The notes: generated by a model from the sequence alone, not told the origin. Positions 54,301 to 61,635 are shown, numbered from the stretch's first letter. The stretch is DNA of 64,000 nt from Flavobacterium sp. HJJ (GCF_015351475.1 NZ_JADKPR010000007.1:153755-217754), one strand, 5' to 3'. Numbers and translations are program-made.

Positions 54301-54616
54301 AATAAACGGCAATGCACTCGAATCAGCGCGTGAAGCGGCGGCACTGCGTCTTCGTCCGATCATTATGACTTCGGTGGCGATGATTGCGGGTATGTTACCA
54401 ATGGCAATTGGTCATGGCGAAGGAGGCGATCAGGTGTCACCGCTGGGAAGAGCAGTTATTGGCGGACTGTTATTCTCCACCTTTGCCGTGTTATTGATAC
54501 TGCCGCTGATTTTTGCCTGGGCACAGGAACATACCACGACACAATCGGTTTCATTAGATCCCGAAGACGAAGAAAGCATTCATTATATCTCATCATTAAG
54601 TAAGTCGAAAGTTTGA
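51335..54616 (+). CDS. RND efflux permease with EF-hand-like loop
   Basis: The 1093-residue protein has the RND layout: TM1 (about residues 12-28), a large periplasmic porter loop, TM2-6 with the proton-relay segment ALAIGILVDESTVTIEN (Asp in TM4), a central cytoplasmic loop, TM7, a second porter loop and TM8-12. The metal-pump DFG signature is absent, so it is of the hydrophobe/amphiphile type and probably expels drugs or lipid-like compounds. The cytoplasmic loop between TM6 and TM7 holds DTDGNGKISAFE (residues 533-544), which matches an EF-hand calcium loop. It is the middle gene of a TolC-pump-adaptor operon. Confidence 0.92.
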   Translation: MNLIRFALRKPISILVLVAGLFFFGIGAIKDIKVDILPKMNLPVIYIAHPFGGYTPDQMEAYFAKNYVNILPFANGIKSVETKNIQGLMIMKLTYYENTNMAQAAAELGALSNRIQAGFPPGTQPPFIIRFDASSLPIGQLVLSSKIRSNNELQDLANVYVRASFTSIPGLLSPAPFGGSPRTVEVNVDPDLLRSHNMTPDQIVEAIRVNNQTAPSGNVRIGDVNYISPTNNTIKEIKDFEQIPLFKGGVQNLKLGDVATVKDGADITNGYALVNGKRSVYISIAKAGDASTWDVVQKLKAELPKIQSTLPEDVKLSYEFDQSVYVINSVKSLITEGIIGAVLTGLMVLLFLGDRRAALIVILTIPISIISGVLFLKLFGQTINLMSLSGLALAIGILVDESTVTIENIHQHLDMGKPKALAIWDACKEIALPKLLILLCILAVFAPAFTMAGIPGALFLPLALAIGFSMVISFLLSQTFVPVMANWLMKDHPKHQHAPNITDDEAEFNQCGLTPESEKQLITQKKEYVERTDTDGNGKISAFERFRMRFMRTLERLFPYKKAAALTYLIAATILAVVFISFIGKDVFPKVNSSQFQLRMRAPDGTRLERTEEKAILVLKELKKMVGSEHIGISSVYVGQHPSLFSINPIYLFMAGSHEAVFQVSLKDYHADMDEFKDEFRARIKKILPDVKMTFEPIELTDKVLSQGSPTPIEIRIAGKDKKRNETYANQIIEKLNKFPYFRDVQIGQPIHYPAMNIDIDRTRAAELGVDMNDISRSLIASTSSSRYTEKNTWIDEKSGLSVNVQVQVPLNQMKSKTDIGEIPVLKNSLRPVLSDVAKITPGYVSGENDNLGAMPYITVTANINKTDLGTATKDVDAVINSLGELPRGLFITPIGMSKVLSETLSSLQAGLLVAIFVIFLMLAANFQSFKVSLVILTTVPAVVLGALLMLTITGSTLNLQSYMGIIMSVGVSIANAVLLVTNAEQLRKINGNALESAREAAALRLRPIIMTSVAMIAGMLPMAIGHGEGGDQVSPLGRAVIGGLLFSTFAVLLILPLIFAWAQEHTTTQSVSLDPEDEESIHYISSLSKSKV

Positions 54617-54708
54617 AAGTCATAAAGCTGAAAGTCTAACGTAGTAATTCGATACACTTTTATTCTTTCCGCCTATTTATTAAAAAAGACATCATATAAA
54701 AGCAAAAA

Positions 54709-55785
54709 ATGAAAAATAAAACACAATATAGCGCGCTGTTTTTTTCAGCATTATTTCTCCTTAACAGCTGCAATTCAAAGAAAGAAGAAACTGTTGTTAC
54801 AGAAATCGAACCTAAAACAGAAACCTTTCTTTTGCAAAAAGAAAAACTAACCACCGAACTGCGTTTACCAGCCGAATTAACAGGTTTCCAGCAGGTGGAT
54901 CTGTATGCCAAAGTGAGCAGTTTTGTGAAGGTATTGAAAGTTGATATTGGATCAGAAGTGAAGAAAGGACAGCTGTTGATTGTTCTGGAAGCACCCGAAA
55001 TCAGTTCACAGCTGGCGGCAGCCGAATCGAGATTAAAATCGATGGAAGCGATTTATGCAACCAGCAAAAGCACCTACAGCCGCCTGTATGAAACGAGCAA
55101 AGTAGAAGGAACGATTTCCAAAAACGATCTGGAAATGGCAAACGGCAAGAAAAACTCGGATTACGCACAATATCAGGCAGCAATTGCGGCGCACAAAGAA
55201 GTTTCGATTATGAAAGGCTATCTCGAAATACGCGCTCCTTTTGACGGTGTTGTGTCGGCAAGAAACGTGAATTTGGGAACCTTAGTTGGCCCTGCTTCGA
55301 GTTTGCCGTTATTGACAATCCAGCAGCAGGACAAACTGCGTCTGGCGGTTTCTATTCCGGAGCTGTACACGGGTTACCTGCACCAGGGCGACGAAATGAG
55401 TTTTAATGTAAAATCACTGCCGGATACTTTTAAAGCGACGATTCAGAGAATGTCCGGTGCTCTGGATTTGAAACTGCGTTCCGAAAGAGTCGAAATGGAT
55501 GTGCACAACACCAAAGGCAGTTTACTGCCCGGAATGGTAGCCGAAGTCCTGTTACCGCTTAACGCCAAAGACAGCACCTTTGTCATTCCAAAAACGGCAT
55601 TGGTGAATTCAGCGGAAGGTATTTTTGTTATTAAGGTTGTCAATCATAAAGCCACCCGAGTGGATGTTAAAAAAGGAAGAGAAATCGATGATAAAATTGA
55701 AATATTTGGTGATTTGAATTCGAATGATAAAATGGTAAAAATTGCCAGCGAAGAAATTAAAGAAGGTGATGATATAAAGGAATAA
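54709..55785 (+). CDS. RND efflux periplasmic adaptor lipoprotein
   Basis: The 358-residue protein has a lipobox ending at Cys21 (FLLNSCNSK). The membrane-fusion core follows: first lipoyl half (about residues 60-90, with LYAKVSSFVKVLKVDIGSEV), a helical hairpin (about 100-160), the second lipoyl half (YLEIRAPFDGVVSARNVNLG near 172), and a barrel and membrane-proximal domain. It links the RND pump to the TolC-like channel. It follows the pump by 92 bases, in which tandem GAAAGT-type short repeats are seen, and it ends at a clear terminator. Confidence 0.9.
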   Translation: MKNKTQYSALFFSALFLLNSCNSKKEETVVTEIEPKTETFLLQKEKLTTELRLPAELTGFQQVDLYAKVSSFVKVLKVDIGSEVKKGQLLIVLEAPEISSQLAAAESRLKSMEAIYATSKSTYSRLYETSKVEGTISKNDLEMANGKKNSDYAQYQAAIAAHKEVSIMKGYLEIRAPFDGVVSARNVNLGTLVGPASSLPLLTIQQQDKLRLAVSIPELYTGYLHQGDEMSFNVKSLPDTFKATIQRMSGALDLKLRSERVEMDVHNTKGSLLPGMVAEVLLPLNAKDSTFVIPKTALVNSAEGIFVIKVVNHKATRVDVKKGREIDDKIEIFGDLNSNDKMVKIASEEIKEGDDIKE

Positions 55786-55808
55786 TCTTTAATAGTTAAT
55801 TTGTGGTT

Positions 55809-55854
55809 AAAGTGCTGTAAGACTTTAGGGTTTTATGGCACTTTTTTTGTTTTG
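55809..55854 (+). terminator. Intrinsic terminator of the efflux operon
   Basis: AAAGTGCTGTAA (55809-55820) pairs with TTATGGCACTTT (55833-55844) with wobbles, followed by a long T-rich tail. Confidence 0.85.
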
Positions 55855-55931
55855 CAGTACCTGTTTTATAATACATTTTACGAAAAGATGTGGATGGGTT
55901 GTAAGAAAAAATGAATATATTTGGAAATAAT

Positions 55932-56012
55932 AATTAGGCACAAACATTCACATATAAACCCAAATTCGGTCGGTTGGTGAATGTTTGTATCGAATATAAA
56001 CGAGTTAGTGGC
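55932..56012. repeat. attC-like hairpin A, left edge of the cassette array
   Basis: ACAAACATTCAC (55940-55951) and GTGAATGTTTGT (55977-55988) form a perfect 12-bp stem, with a smaller AACC/GGTT stem inside. It is followed by the core-like GTTAGTGGC (56004-56012), whose exact reverse complement GCCACTAAC lies after the next gene at 57169-57177. This is the expected pattern at the left end of an integron-type cassette. Confidence 0.5.
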
Positions 56013-56049
56013 TATTTTTCCGCAGAAACAGATTAAATAATAAAATATT

Positions 56050-57015
56050 ATGGATTTTGAAATTGACGAAATTAGAGAACTGACAATTGATTCAAATCAA
56101 TTAGAACATACCGAAAAAACATATAATTTCTATTATGACGAAACCAATAATATTAGAAAATTCTATTTAAAGGAAAATGATTTTAATGATTCTTCCAAAA
56201 GTAATTTTGTACTTGGTGGAATTGTTTTTGAAACTACTAAAACTGATTTTCGAGATTGTTTTAATAAATTAAATTTACAATACAATGTAACTGAAGTAAA
56301 ATTAAAAAATCTTGCTACAGGAGATTTTATTTCTTGTCTTAAATCAAAAAAGCTTAGGATATTTTTAGATTTTTTATTTCATAGCGATTTATACATTCAT
56401 TATTCATCACTTAACTTTTTATATTTTTCATTAGTCGATATTGTAGATTCAGCAGAAAGCGAATCAATTGAACGAAATTTTGATTTTAAAGAAAATCGTG
56501 AACTAAAAAACATATTATTTAAGATTGCGAAAAAAGAAAAAGAAAAAATCGTTAAGTTATTTTTTTCTTTCGAATATCCTAATGTAAAATCTGAATCAAT
56601 TAGCGATTTTGTATCTATATTAATTAGCATTTTAGAACCCTATTTAAGTGAAAAAGAATTCCAAGAAAAATTACCAAAACTGATTAAAATTCTAAATGAA
56701 GCTAAAGAGGTTGGTAAAATGCCATTTATTACAGATGAAGAAGACCATCAACTAATTAAAAATTTCATTCATTTTTATTTACGTACAATTTATATATTTA
56801 AAAATTCAAATCACGTTTTTGATAGAGAAGTGACAATTGAAGAACTTCTCAAAGACTATAAGCTTAAATCAAACACAAAAAATTTTAAAAATTATGTTTT
56901 TGACGACTCAAAAAATAATTTTTTTATTCAAGCATCTGATATATTTATTGGCGTTTTAGGTAAGTATTTTAATTTCATAAATGAAAATACAATTGATGAA
57001 ATTAAAAAATTTTAG
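56050..57015 (+). CDS. DUF3800-like protein, C-terminus broken by a frameshift
   Basis: The 321-residue protein starts with a FYYDETNNIRKFYL segment (residues 26-39) and ends near NNFFIQASDIFIGVLGKYF. These fit the two conserved Asp motifs of DUF3800 proteins (YxDESG and IQxAD), a predicted RNase H-like fold found in phage-defence settings and mobile DNA. The function is unproven. The frame stops at TAG (57013-57015) in an A/T homopolymer. The -1 frame continues for about 50 codons to TAA at 57162-57164 with a plausible end. The gene is AT-rich compared with the efflux operon and sits between attC-like hairpins. Confidence 0.68.
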   Translation: MDFEIDEIRELTIDSNQLEHTEKTYNFYYDETNNIRKFYLKENDFNDSSKSNFVLGGIVFETTKTDFRDCFNKLNLQYNVTEVKLKNLATGDFISCLKSKKLRIFLDFLFHSDLYIHYSSLNFLYFSLVDIVDSAESESIERNFDFKENRELKNILFKIAKKEKEKIVKLFFSFEYPNVKSESISDFVSILISILEPYLSEKEFQEKLPKLIKILNEAKEVGKMPFITDEEDHQLIKNFIHFYLRTIYIFKNSNHVFDREVTIEELLKDYKLKSNTKNFKNYVFDDSKNNFFIQASDIFIGVLGKYFNFINENTIDEIKKF

Positions 57016-57164
57016 ATATTTTAGATGATGTTCAATTTTCAAATTTTGAACTTATTTTAGATATAATTCAAAAATCAGATAAAAAAAACAGAGCTTTTAT
57101 ACATAATACACTTAGTAATGAAGAAATGGAAAAAGAATATATTATAAACAGATTCTTCAAATAA
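57010..57164 (+). pseudogene. Frameshifted C-terminal tail of the DUF3800-like gene
   Basis: In the -1 frame relative to the gene at 56050, codons reading LDILDDVQFSNFELIL and then a Lys-Ser-Asp-Lys-Lys-Asn-rich end run to TAA at 57162-57164. A missing base in the A6T4 run near 57003-57014 would join the two parts. It could be a true mutation, a sequencing slip, or P-site slippage. Confidence 0.6.
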
Positions 57165-57168
57165 AACA

Positions 57169-57305
57169 GCCACTAACTGCTACTACAACGGATTTGGGCA
57201 ATAAGCTTAATGGAAAAATGTTTTTGTATTTGGAGTGTTTAGCAAATCCGAAAAATGGTCTTAATTTAACCCCAAACCCGCTGTAGTAGCAACACGTTAT
57301 AAGCC
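57169..57305. repeat. attC-like hairpin B between cassettes 1 and 2
   Basis: The outer arm GCCACTAAC (57169-57177) is followed by a 21-base arm (57178-57198) that pairs with 57271-57291 at 18 of 21 positions. The right core GTTATAAGCC is at 57296-57305. The middle contains TTTTTGTATTTGGA, also seen in the next hairpins. The size of about 137 bases fits long attC sites. Confidence 0.6.
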
Positions 57306-57314
57306 ATTTATTTT

Positions 57315-58262
57315 ATGAGAAACCTAAAAACAACGACATTCTTTTTGTTAATACTCTATTTTTCTTGTAAAGAAAATACTCCTGATATGACATTTGAAAA
57401 AAGTCATATGGAAATGCATCAAGAAGACGAAAAAATTTCAGAAGAAATACAAAATTTCGAAGCTGTTTTAACTAAATTATATAGCGAATCTGAAAAGAAT
57501 CCTAATAGAGTGCTTTTAAAAATTGACAGTTTATTTACTGCAAACCAAAATGAAACAGATAAATACAAATCCCAAATTAAACCTAACATAAACCGAAGCT
57601 TACATAGTTTTAAGGCAGAGTTGTTTTATCATATTGACAAGTACAAAGAATCGATTAGGGAACTAAATTTCGAAGATGACAAAACTGGAAATACAGCTAT
57701 TTCCTATGCTGCAAATTATGTAAAACTAAAAGACTTCAAAACAGCTAAATCATTTATTGACAGCATTGGTAATTCGAATGGTGACTATTATGCGATTGGG
57801 AATTATTATGAAAGTATAGGAGACAAAACATCTGCTCTTAAAACTTATAAGTATGGTCTAAAAGATGATAAATCGAGAAAACACTTTATTTATTACATAT
57901 GGACTCAAAAAAGAGTTGAAGAACTTGAAAAAAATAAGCCTCTATTGAATGAAATTTTTTTTCCTACTGGAAATCCAAGTTTTGAAATTTGTGAGATTTG
58001 TAATGTTGATAATGAAAAAAGAGAGAAGATCATGAATCTATTGATAAAGATGCCCGAAAATCAAAATTGGTCTTCAACTACCATTTTAGAATCTCCATAT
58101 GATAGTGGAAAAGATTATTATTGGATTAGAGTAACAGCAGGAAATAGAGAAAGAAACTATTACGTTTATCCAAAGAATTATGAAATAAAATACTTTAATG
58201 CAAAAACTAAAACTTTGAAGACACTGGAAGAGTGGCGAAAAGGAAATAAAAACGGCTTATAA
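57315..58262 (+). CDS. Hypothetical lipoprotein with TPR-like repeats, cassette-borne
   Basis: I do not recognise this 315-residue protein. It has a lipobox ending at Cys18 (LYFSCKEN). Helical TPR-like repeats lie about residues 85-200 (for example YYAIGNYYESIGDKTSALKT), and a C-terminal domain has two cysteines in FEICEICN and a YWIRVTAGNRERNYYVYP strand region. The start ATG is ten bases after the core arm GTTATAAGCC, and the TAA stop lies inside the matching arm GGCTTATAAC (58254-58263). The gene thus fills its cassette exactly. Confidence 0.68.
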   Translation: MRNLKTTTFFLLILYFSCKENTPDMTFEKSHMEMHQEDEKISEEIQNFEAVLTKLYSESEKNPNRVLLKIDSLFTANQNETDKYKSQIKPNINRSLHSFKAELFYHIDKYKESIRELNFEDDKTGNTAISYAANYVKLKDFKTAKSFIDSIGNSNGDYYAIGNYYESIGDKTSALKTYKYGLKDDKSRKHFIYYIWTQKRVEELEKNKPLLNEIFFPTGNPSFEICEICNVDNEKREKIMNLLIKMPENQNWSSTTILESPYDSGKDYYWIRVTAGNRERNYYVYPKNYEIKYFNAKTKTLKTLEEWRKGNKNGL

Positions 58263-58388
58263 CCGTCGTTTGGTAATATGGCGGGATTAGGTTTAATTTA
58301 AAGATGGTTTTGTACTTGGAAAATAGTCATTAACTGAAAGATTTTGCTTCCTTAAATCCGCCTCATCGCATTCTAACGACGGAAAAGC
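58254..58388. repeat. attC-like hairpin C between cassettes 2 and 3
   Basis: It begins with the arm GGCTTATAAC (58254-58263). The stem CCGTCGTT (58263-58270) pairs with AACGACGG (58375-58382), and the inner GGCGGGATT (58280-58288) pairs with AAATCCGCC (58354-58362) with one bulge. The loop contains TTTTGTACTTGGA. About 105 bases of it are repeated, nearly unchanged, in hairpin D. Confidence 0.6.
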
Positions 58389-58497
58389 GGAAAAATGAAA
58401 GGAATTAATACAAAAAAATAGTTTTTTTTTTTAAATATATGATTTACAGAACATTAATAAAAAGTTAGTTAGGATTTTAGTTGAAAACGACAGAATT

Positions 58498-59178
58498 ATG
58501 AAATTAATAAAAACACGCATTGTCTTAATAATAACTTCTATAATTATTTATTCTTGTAAAGAAAACAAATTAGAAAGCAATTCAATAGACTCTATACAAA
58601 CCAAAAATTCAGAAGTTTCATTAGACATTAATGAAGACAAATTGAAGTTTTCAATTGATGATACAATAAAGAATTCAAAAACATATTTTTTTTCAAACTC
58701 TAAATCTAAAGACTTGTTTTTGTTGACTATTAATCCTGGAACTATTGAGAGTTCAAAGTCAGAATTAAAAATTATTACAAAAGAAAATGAAATTATTTAC
58801 AAAGAATCTTTTCAAACATATTACTTCATAAAAGGTATAGAAGAGCCCAAAACAATTCCGACTAGTTCTCAAAAGGAATATGAAAAATACATCAAAAAAT
58901 ATATAAAGTCTTTAACTGCCAATCAATACAAATCTTATTTCAACAAGAACGTTAATGATTTCTTTGATAATGCTGTATATCCGATTCAAAAAAAGAAATA
59001 TAACGAAATAAAAGATTGGGAAGAAGATATTGAAGATAAAGAATTTCTTAATGAAGTTTTTACTGATTCAACAGTAAATGTTATTGACATAGTTTGCTTT
59101 GACTGTGATGAAGGCGGAAAAATGATTGGATATTCAAAAAAAAACAACAAAGTAAAAACACTTTTAGAACATGATTAA
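58498..59178 (+). CDS. Hypothetical lipoprotein, cassette-borne
   Basis: I do not recognise this 226-residue protein. Its lipobox ends at Cys20 (IIYSCKEN), and the residues after Cys are the same four (CKEN) as in the lipoprotein gene before it. The mature part is Lys- and Ser-rich, with YFFSNSKSKDLFLLTINPG near residue 63 and a C-terminal VCFDCDEGGKM with two cysteines. No membrane segment follows the signal. It is flanked by hairpins C and D and is probably transcribed on its own. Confidence 0.62.
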   Translation: MKLIKTRIVLIITSIIIYSCKENKLESNSIDSIQTKNSEVSLDINEDKLKFSIDDTIKNSKTYFFSNSKSKDLFLLTINPGTIESSKSELKIITKENEIIYKESFQTYYFIKGIEEPKTIPTSSQKEYEKYIKKYIKSLTANQYKSYFNKNVNDFFDNAVYPIQKKKYNEIKDWEEDIEDKEFLNEVFTDSTVNVIDIVCFDCDEGGKMIGYSKKNNKVKTLLEHD

Positions 59179-59186
59179 ATAAAAAC

Positions 59187-59306
59187 GTCCTACAACCGTC
59201 GTTGGCAATATGGCGGGATTTGGCTTAATTTAAAGATGATTTTGTACTTGGAAAATTAGTCATTAATTAAAAGATTACGATTCCTTAATCCATCACAACG
59301 TTAAGC
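59187..59306. repeat. attC-like hairpin D between cassettes 3 and 4
   Basis: ACAACCGTCGTT (59192-59203) opens the element. The GGCGGGATT, TTAATTTAAAGATG and TTTTGTACTTGGAAAA blocks are shared with hairpin C, and the end is GTTAAGC (59300-59306), a match to the integron core GTTRRRY. The right half of its stem is worn. Confidence 0.55.
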
Positions 59307-59332
59307 GAAATTGCACAAAAAAATCAGTAGAA

Positions 59333-59701
59333 ATGACACCGCCTGAAACAACTTTTTTTGAAAATATAATTAATCAACTTAGCATTGAAAGATATGATTT
59401 GCTACATCATAACTTTGCCAAGATTGATTTAGATACCTTTTTTGACATTGTCAATGATGATTTTATTGAAAGAATGCACAAAGTATTTCAAAACATAAAT
59501 TCAATACTTCAAAAATCAAATTTTAATTCAGATTTACTTTTTTTTTATTGGACATTAGCCGATCAAATATATCATGGAGAAAATTTTGATCAATTCGATA
59601 ATGAATTGTCAGAAGCCAAAAGAATTTTAAAACAAAGTGATTTGAAATCTGAATATAAAGATTTATTACTTCAGAAAATTGAACAACATTATTCGTTGTA
59701 A
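59333..59701 (+). CDS. Hypothetical small protein, cassette-borne
   Basis: I do not recognise this 122-residue acidic protein. It has no signal or membrane segment and appears all-helical, with amphipathic stretches such as FIERMHKVFQNINSILQ near residue 44 and DLLLQKIEQHYSL at the end. It follows hairpin D. A matching core arm after its stop is not clear. The ATG at 59333 comes 27 bases after the GTTAAGC core, the same pattern as for the other cassettes. Confidence 0.55.
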   Translation: MTPPETTFFENIINQLSIERYDLLHHNFAKIDLDTFFDIVNDDFIERMHKVFQNINSILQKSNFNSDLLFFYWTLADQIYHGENFDQFDNELSEAKRILKQSDLKSEYKDLLLQKIEQHYSL

Positions 59702-59715
59702 AAATAAATCCGACC

Positions 59716-59840
59716 GCGCAGATCTACGAAACGATCACGCAGAATTGCATTCTATGCCCGCAAAGTGATGCAGACAAAGCATATAAAAATATTCAATTGC
59801 CAATTCGAATGGGCACATTTTGCAAAACTGCTCTAACGAG
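59716..59840. repeat. Dispersed hairpin repeat, copy 1
   Basis: This stretch is clearly similar to 62121-62243. Shared blocks are CAGAATTGCATTCT, GCCC.CAAAGT, CAAAGCATATAAAAAT, TAATT.CCAATT and AACTG..CTAACGAG. Inner GCCC/GGGC and outer CGAT/ACG arms would fold it into a hairpin. Confidence 0.6.
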
Positions 59841-59847
59841 TGCTTGC

Positions 59848-59885
59848 CTCTGCGCCTCTGCCAGAAATTAGGCAAAGGCGCAAAG
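59848..59885. repeat. GC-rich inverted repeat CTCTGCGCCT
   Basis: CTCTGCGCCTCTGCC (59848-59862) pairs with GGCAAAGGCGCAAAG (59871-59885) at 13 of 15 positions around an 8-base loop. Its base content differs from the AT-rich surroundings, which suggests an inserted palindromic element. Confidence 0.55.
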
Positions 59886-60099
59886 AACATAAAGGATAAA
59901 GTTTTTGAAAAACATTCAAAACTAATTTATTCTGTAAAATGGTACTAGTCACAGATAGTCATATAAAATTATGATTAGACATGTAAAAAAATAGACTGAA
60001 AAAAACCTTTCTTGCAACGAATATGTTAAAGTATATCATACAACATATTTTTTGAAATTTCAGCAATATTTTAGCACTAAAACCGTACGAAAAATTGAT

Positions 60100-60687
60100 G
60101 TGACTAATAATATTGACACTATACGCCGGCTAATTTTAAAATATATCGAAATTGATGATTTGGAGTGGCTCTATTGCTCTTCTCTTTTCAGTATTGAATA
60201 TATCAATAAAAAAGATGTTCTTCTTCTTCAGGGTTCGACATGTAGGAATGTCTATTTTGTTATTAGCGGATTGCTTCGAATTTATTTTGTGAATTACAAA
60301 GGAGAAGAGAAAACATTTCATTTTTCGATTGAAAATACTTTTGCAGCTGATTATGAAAGCTTTCTAAAAGATATTCCTTCAAGTTTTGCTATTCAAGCTC
60401 TGGAGGATACAATTGTAATGAAGATTACTCTTGAAAAACTGGAGGATTTTTATAAAAAAGTAAGAAATGGTGAAAAACTTGGCAGACTAATTGCTGAAGA
60501 CTATTTTTTTATTGTTAGTGATAAAATAAAAGCAATTTATACCCAGACTCCCATAGAAAGATACAATGCAATGAATGCAAAATTTCCAAAAATATTGCAG
60601 CGCATCCCACAACATTATATTGCTTCTTATCTTAATATTAGTTCCGTTCATCTTAGCCGCTTAAAGAAATACGCTGCAGAAGAATAA
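60100..60687 (+). CDS. Crp/Fnr family transcriptional regulator
   Basis: From the GTG at 60100 the protein has 195 residues. It has a cyclic-nucleotide-type beta barrel (about residues 25-125) and a C-terminal HTH with PQHYIASYLNISSVHLSRLK. The TTG at 60052 would add 16 residues, but a near-consensus TA-TTT-TTTG box ends at 60054, so translation should begin later. No ATG is available near the front. It is a distant paralogue of the regulator at 10128-10712 (shared IPQHYIASYLN/VPQQYIASYLK). The region 59886-60099 before it has no other gene. Ligand and targets are unknown. Confidence 0.75.
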   Translation: MTNNIDTIRRLILKYIEIDDLEWLYCSSLFSIEYINKKDVLLLQGSTCRNVYFVISGLLRIYFVNYKGEEKTFHFSIENTFAADYESFLKDIPSSFAIQALEDTIVMKITLEKLEDFYKKVRNGEKLGRLIAEDYFFIVSDKIKAIYTQTPIERYNAMNAKFPKILQRIPQHYIASYLNISSVHLSRLKKYAAEE

Positions 60688-61036
60688 TTACAAATCGATA
60701 ACAAATGTTATCAGTTTAATCCGCTTTACATTGTTCCTTTGTGTTATAATTAATGAAAATCAATCATTAACTAATTTGCTATAGTCTTTCAAAGTGGTTT
60801 ATAAAATACCTGAATTAAGATTTTTTTTATTAAAACTATATTATAACTAATAGTTATATTCTATGATTAAAATTGTAAGAAAATCAAATTAATATAATAT
60901 AGTTTTACTGAAAATAATTTTCCCATTACGTATAAAAACTAAGCATACTTTGAATTGAGTAAAATCTATTTCTAGCAAACTTCTACATTTTTTATTCCAA
61001 ACTAAGATATTCTATCTTAACAACTATTAACATACT
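60688..61036. other. AT-rich gap without a gene
   Basis: These 349 bases are strongly AT-rich. I see no supported coding frame, terminator or repeat. Confidence 0.5.
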
Positions 61037-61441
61037 ATGTTTACAATTCTTACCTATAACAACGTCCAATTTCGCTATGGTTCAAAAAGCTGGAATTACA
61101 CTTTTGATGAAATTGAAGAACTGAGTCTAGTAAAAAAAAACAAATCCTACAGTAAAGAGAATTTTGCTTTTATCTCTGTTACAGCACTAGCCTATTATTT
61201 TATGCTTTTCTCAAATTTAATGGATCTGTATTATATAATCCCAGCCATCTTGTGCTATTCCGTCATTATTACATTGCGTTTTCATGACACTTCTAAATTT
61301 GAATTTTATGTATTTGTAAAAGACATTTATAACAAAGAAACTATAATTAAAATTAAGACAACAGACAGAACAAAAATTGGTAAACACATTGATTTATATT
61401 TGGATTTAAAGTTCAAAAAATTAGTTTCCCAAGAAATTTAA
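61037..61441 (+). CDS. Hypothetical membrane protein
   Basis: I do not recognise this 134-residue protein. It has a beta-rich N-terminus (FRYGSKSWNYTFDEIEEL), two adjacent membrane helices at about residues 46-62 and 68-84, and a basic C-terminal domain with FYVFVKDIYNKETIIKIKTT, likely cytoplasmic. This resembles small PH-like or signalling membrane proteins in outline only. A tiny membrane frame follows it, and then an XRE regulator. Confidence 0.6.
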   Translation: MFTILTYNNVQFRYGSKSWNYTFDEIEELSLVKKNKSYSKENFAFISVTALAYYFMLFSNLMDLYYIIPAILCYSVIITLRFHDTSKFEFYVFVKDIYNKETIIKIKTTDRTKIGKHIDLYLDLKFKKLVSQEI

Positions 61442-61456
61442 TACCTCAAACAGCTT

Positions 61457-61546
61457 ATGTTATATACAGGAATTTCCCAATACGATTTTGTTTTAATAGG
61501 CATAGCGGTAGTTTATGGTTTTATTATTACAACAAAGAAAAAATAA
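61457..61546 (+). CDS. Possible 29-residue single-pass membrane peptide
   Basis: An ATG 15 bases after the previous stop opens 29 codons: a short polar start, one hydrophobic span (FVLIGIAVVYGFIIT) and a triple-Lys end, which is a normal layout for a small inner-membrane peptide. There is no homology evidence and the frame is short, so chance is possible. Confidence 0.3.
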   Translation: MLYTGISQYDFVLIGIAVVYGFIITTKKK

Positions 61547-61635
61547 AAAAATATTTTTAAACCCTACTTTTAAAATATTTCAAAATTGAACATTTAAAAG
61601 ACTCTGCATTTGTATTGAACCCAAATACAAACTAC

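Noticed and set aside
53863..54363. A 166-codon antisense frame inside the RND pump
   Set aside because: The plus-strand pump frame is certain and conserved here. The antisense frame is low-complexity and without signal or domain features.
57003..57016. Programmed -1 frameshifting in the DUF3800-like gene
   Set aside because: The run does not fit the X XXY YYZ heptamer with good A-site re-pairing and no downstream structure is obvious. A simple lost base is more likely, so I report only the break.
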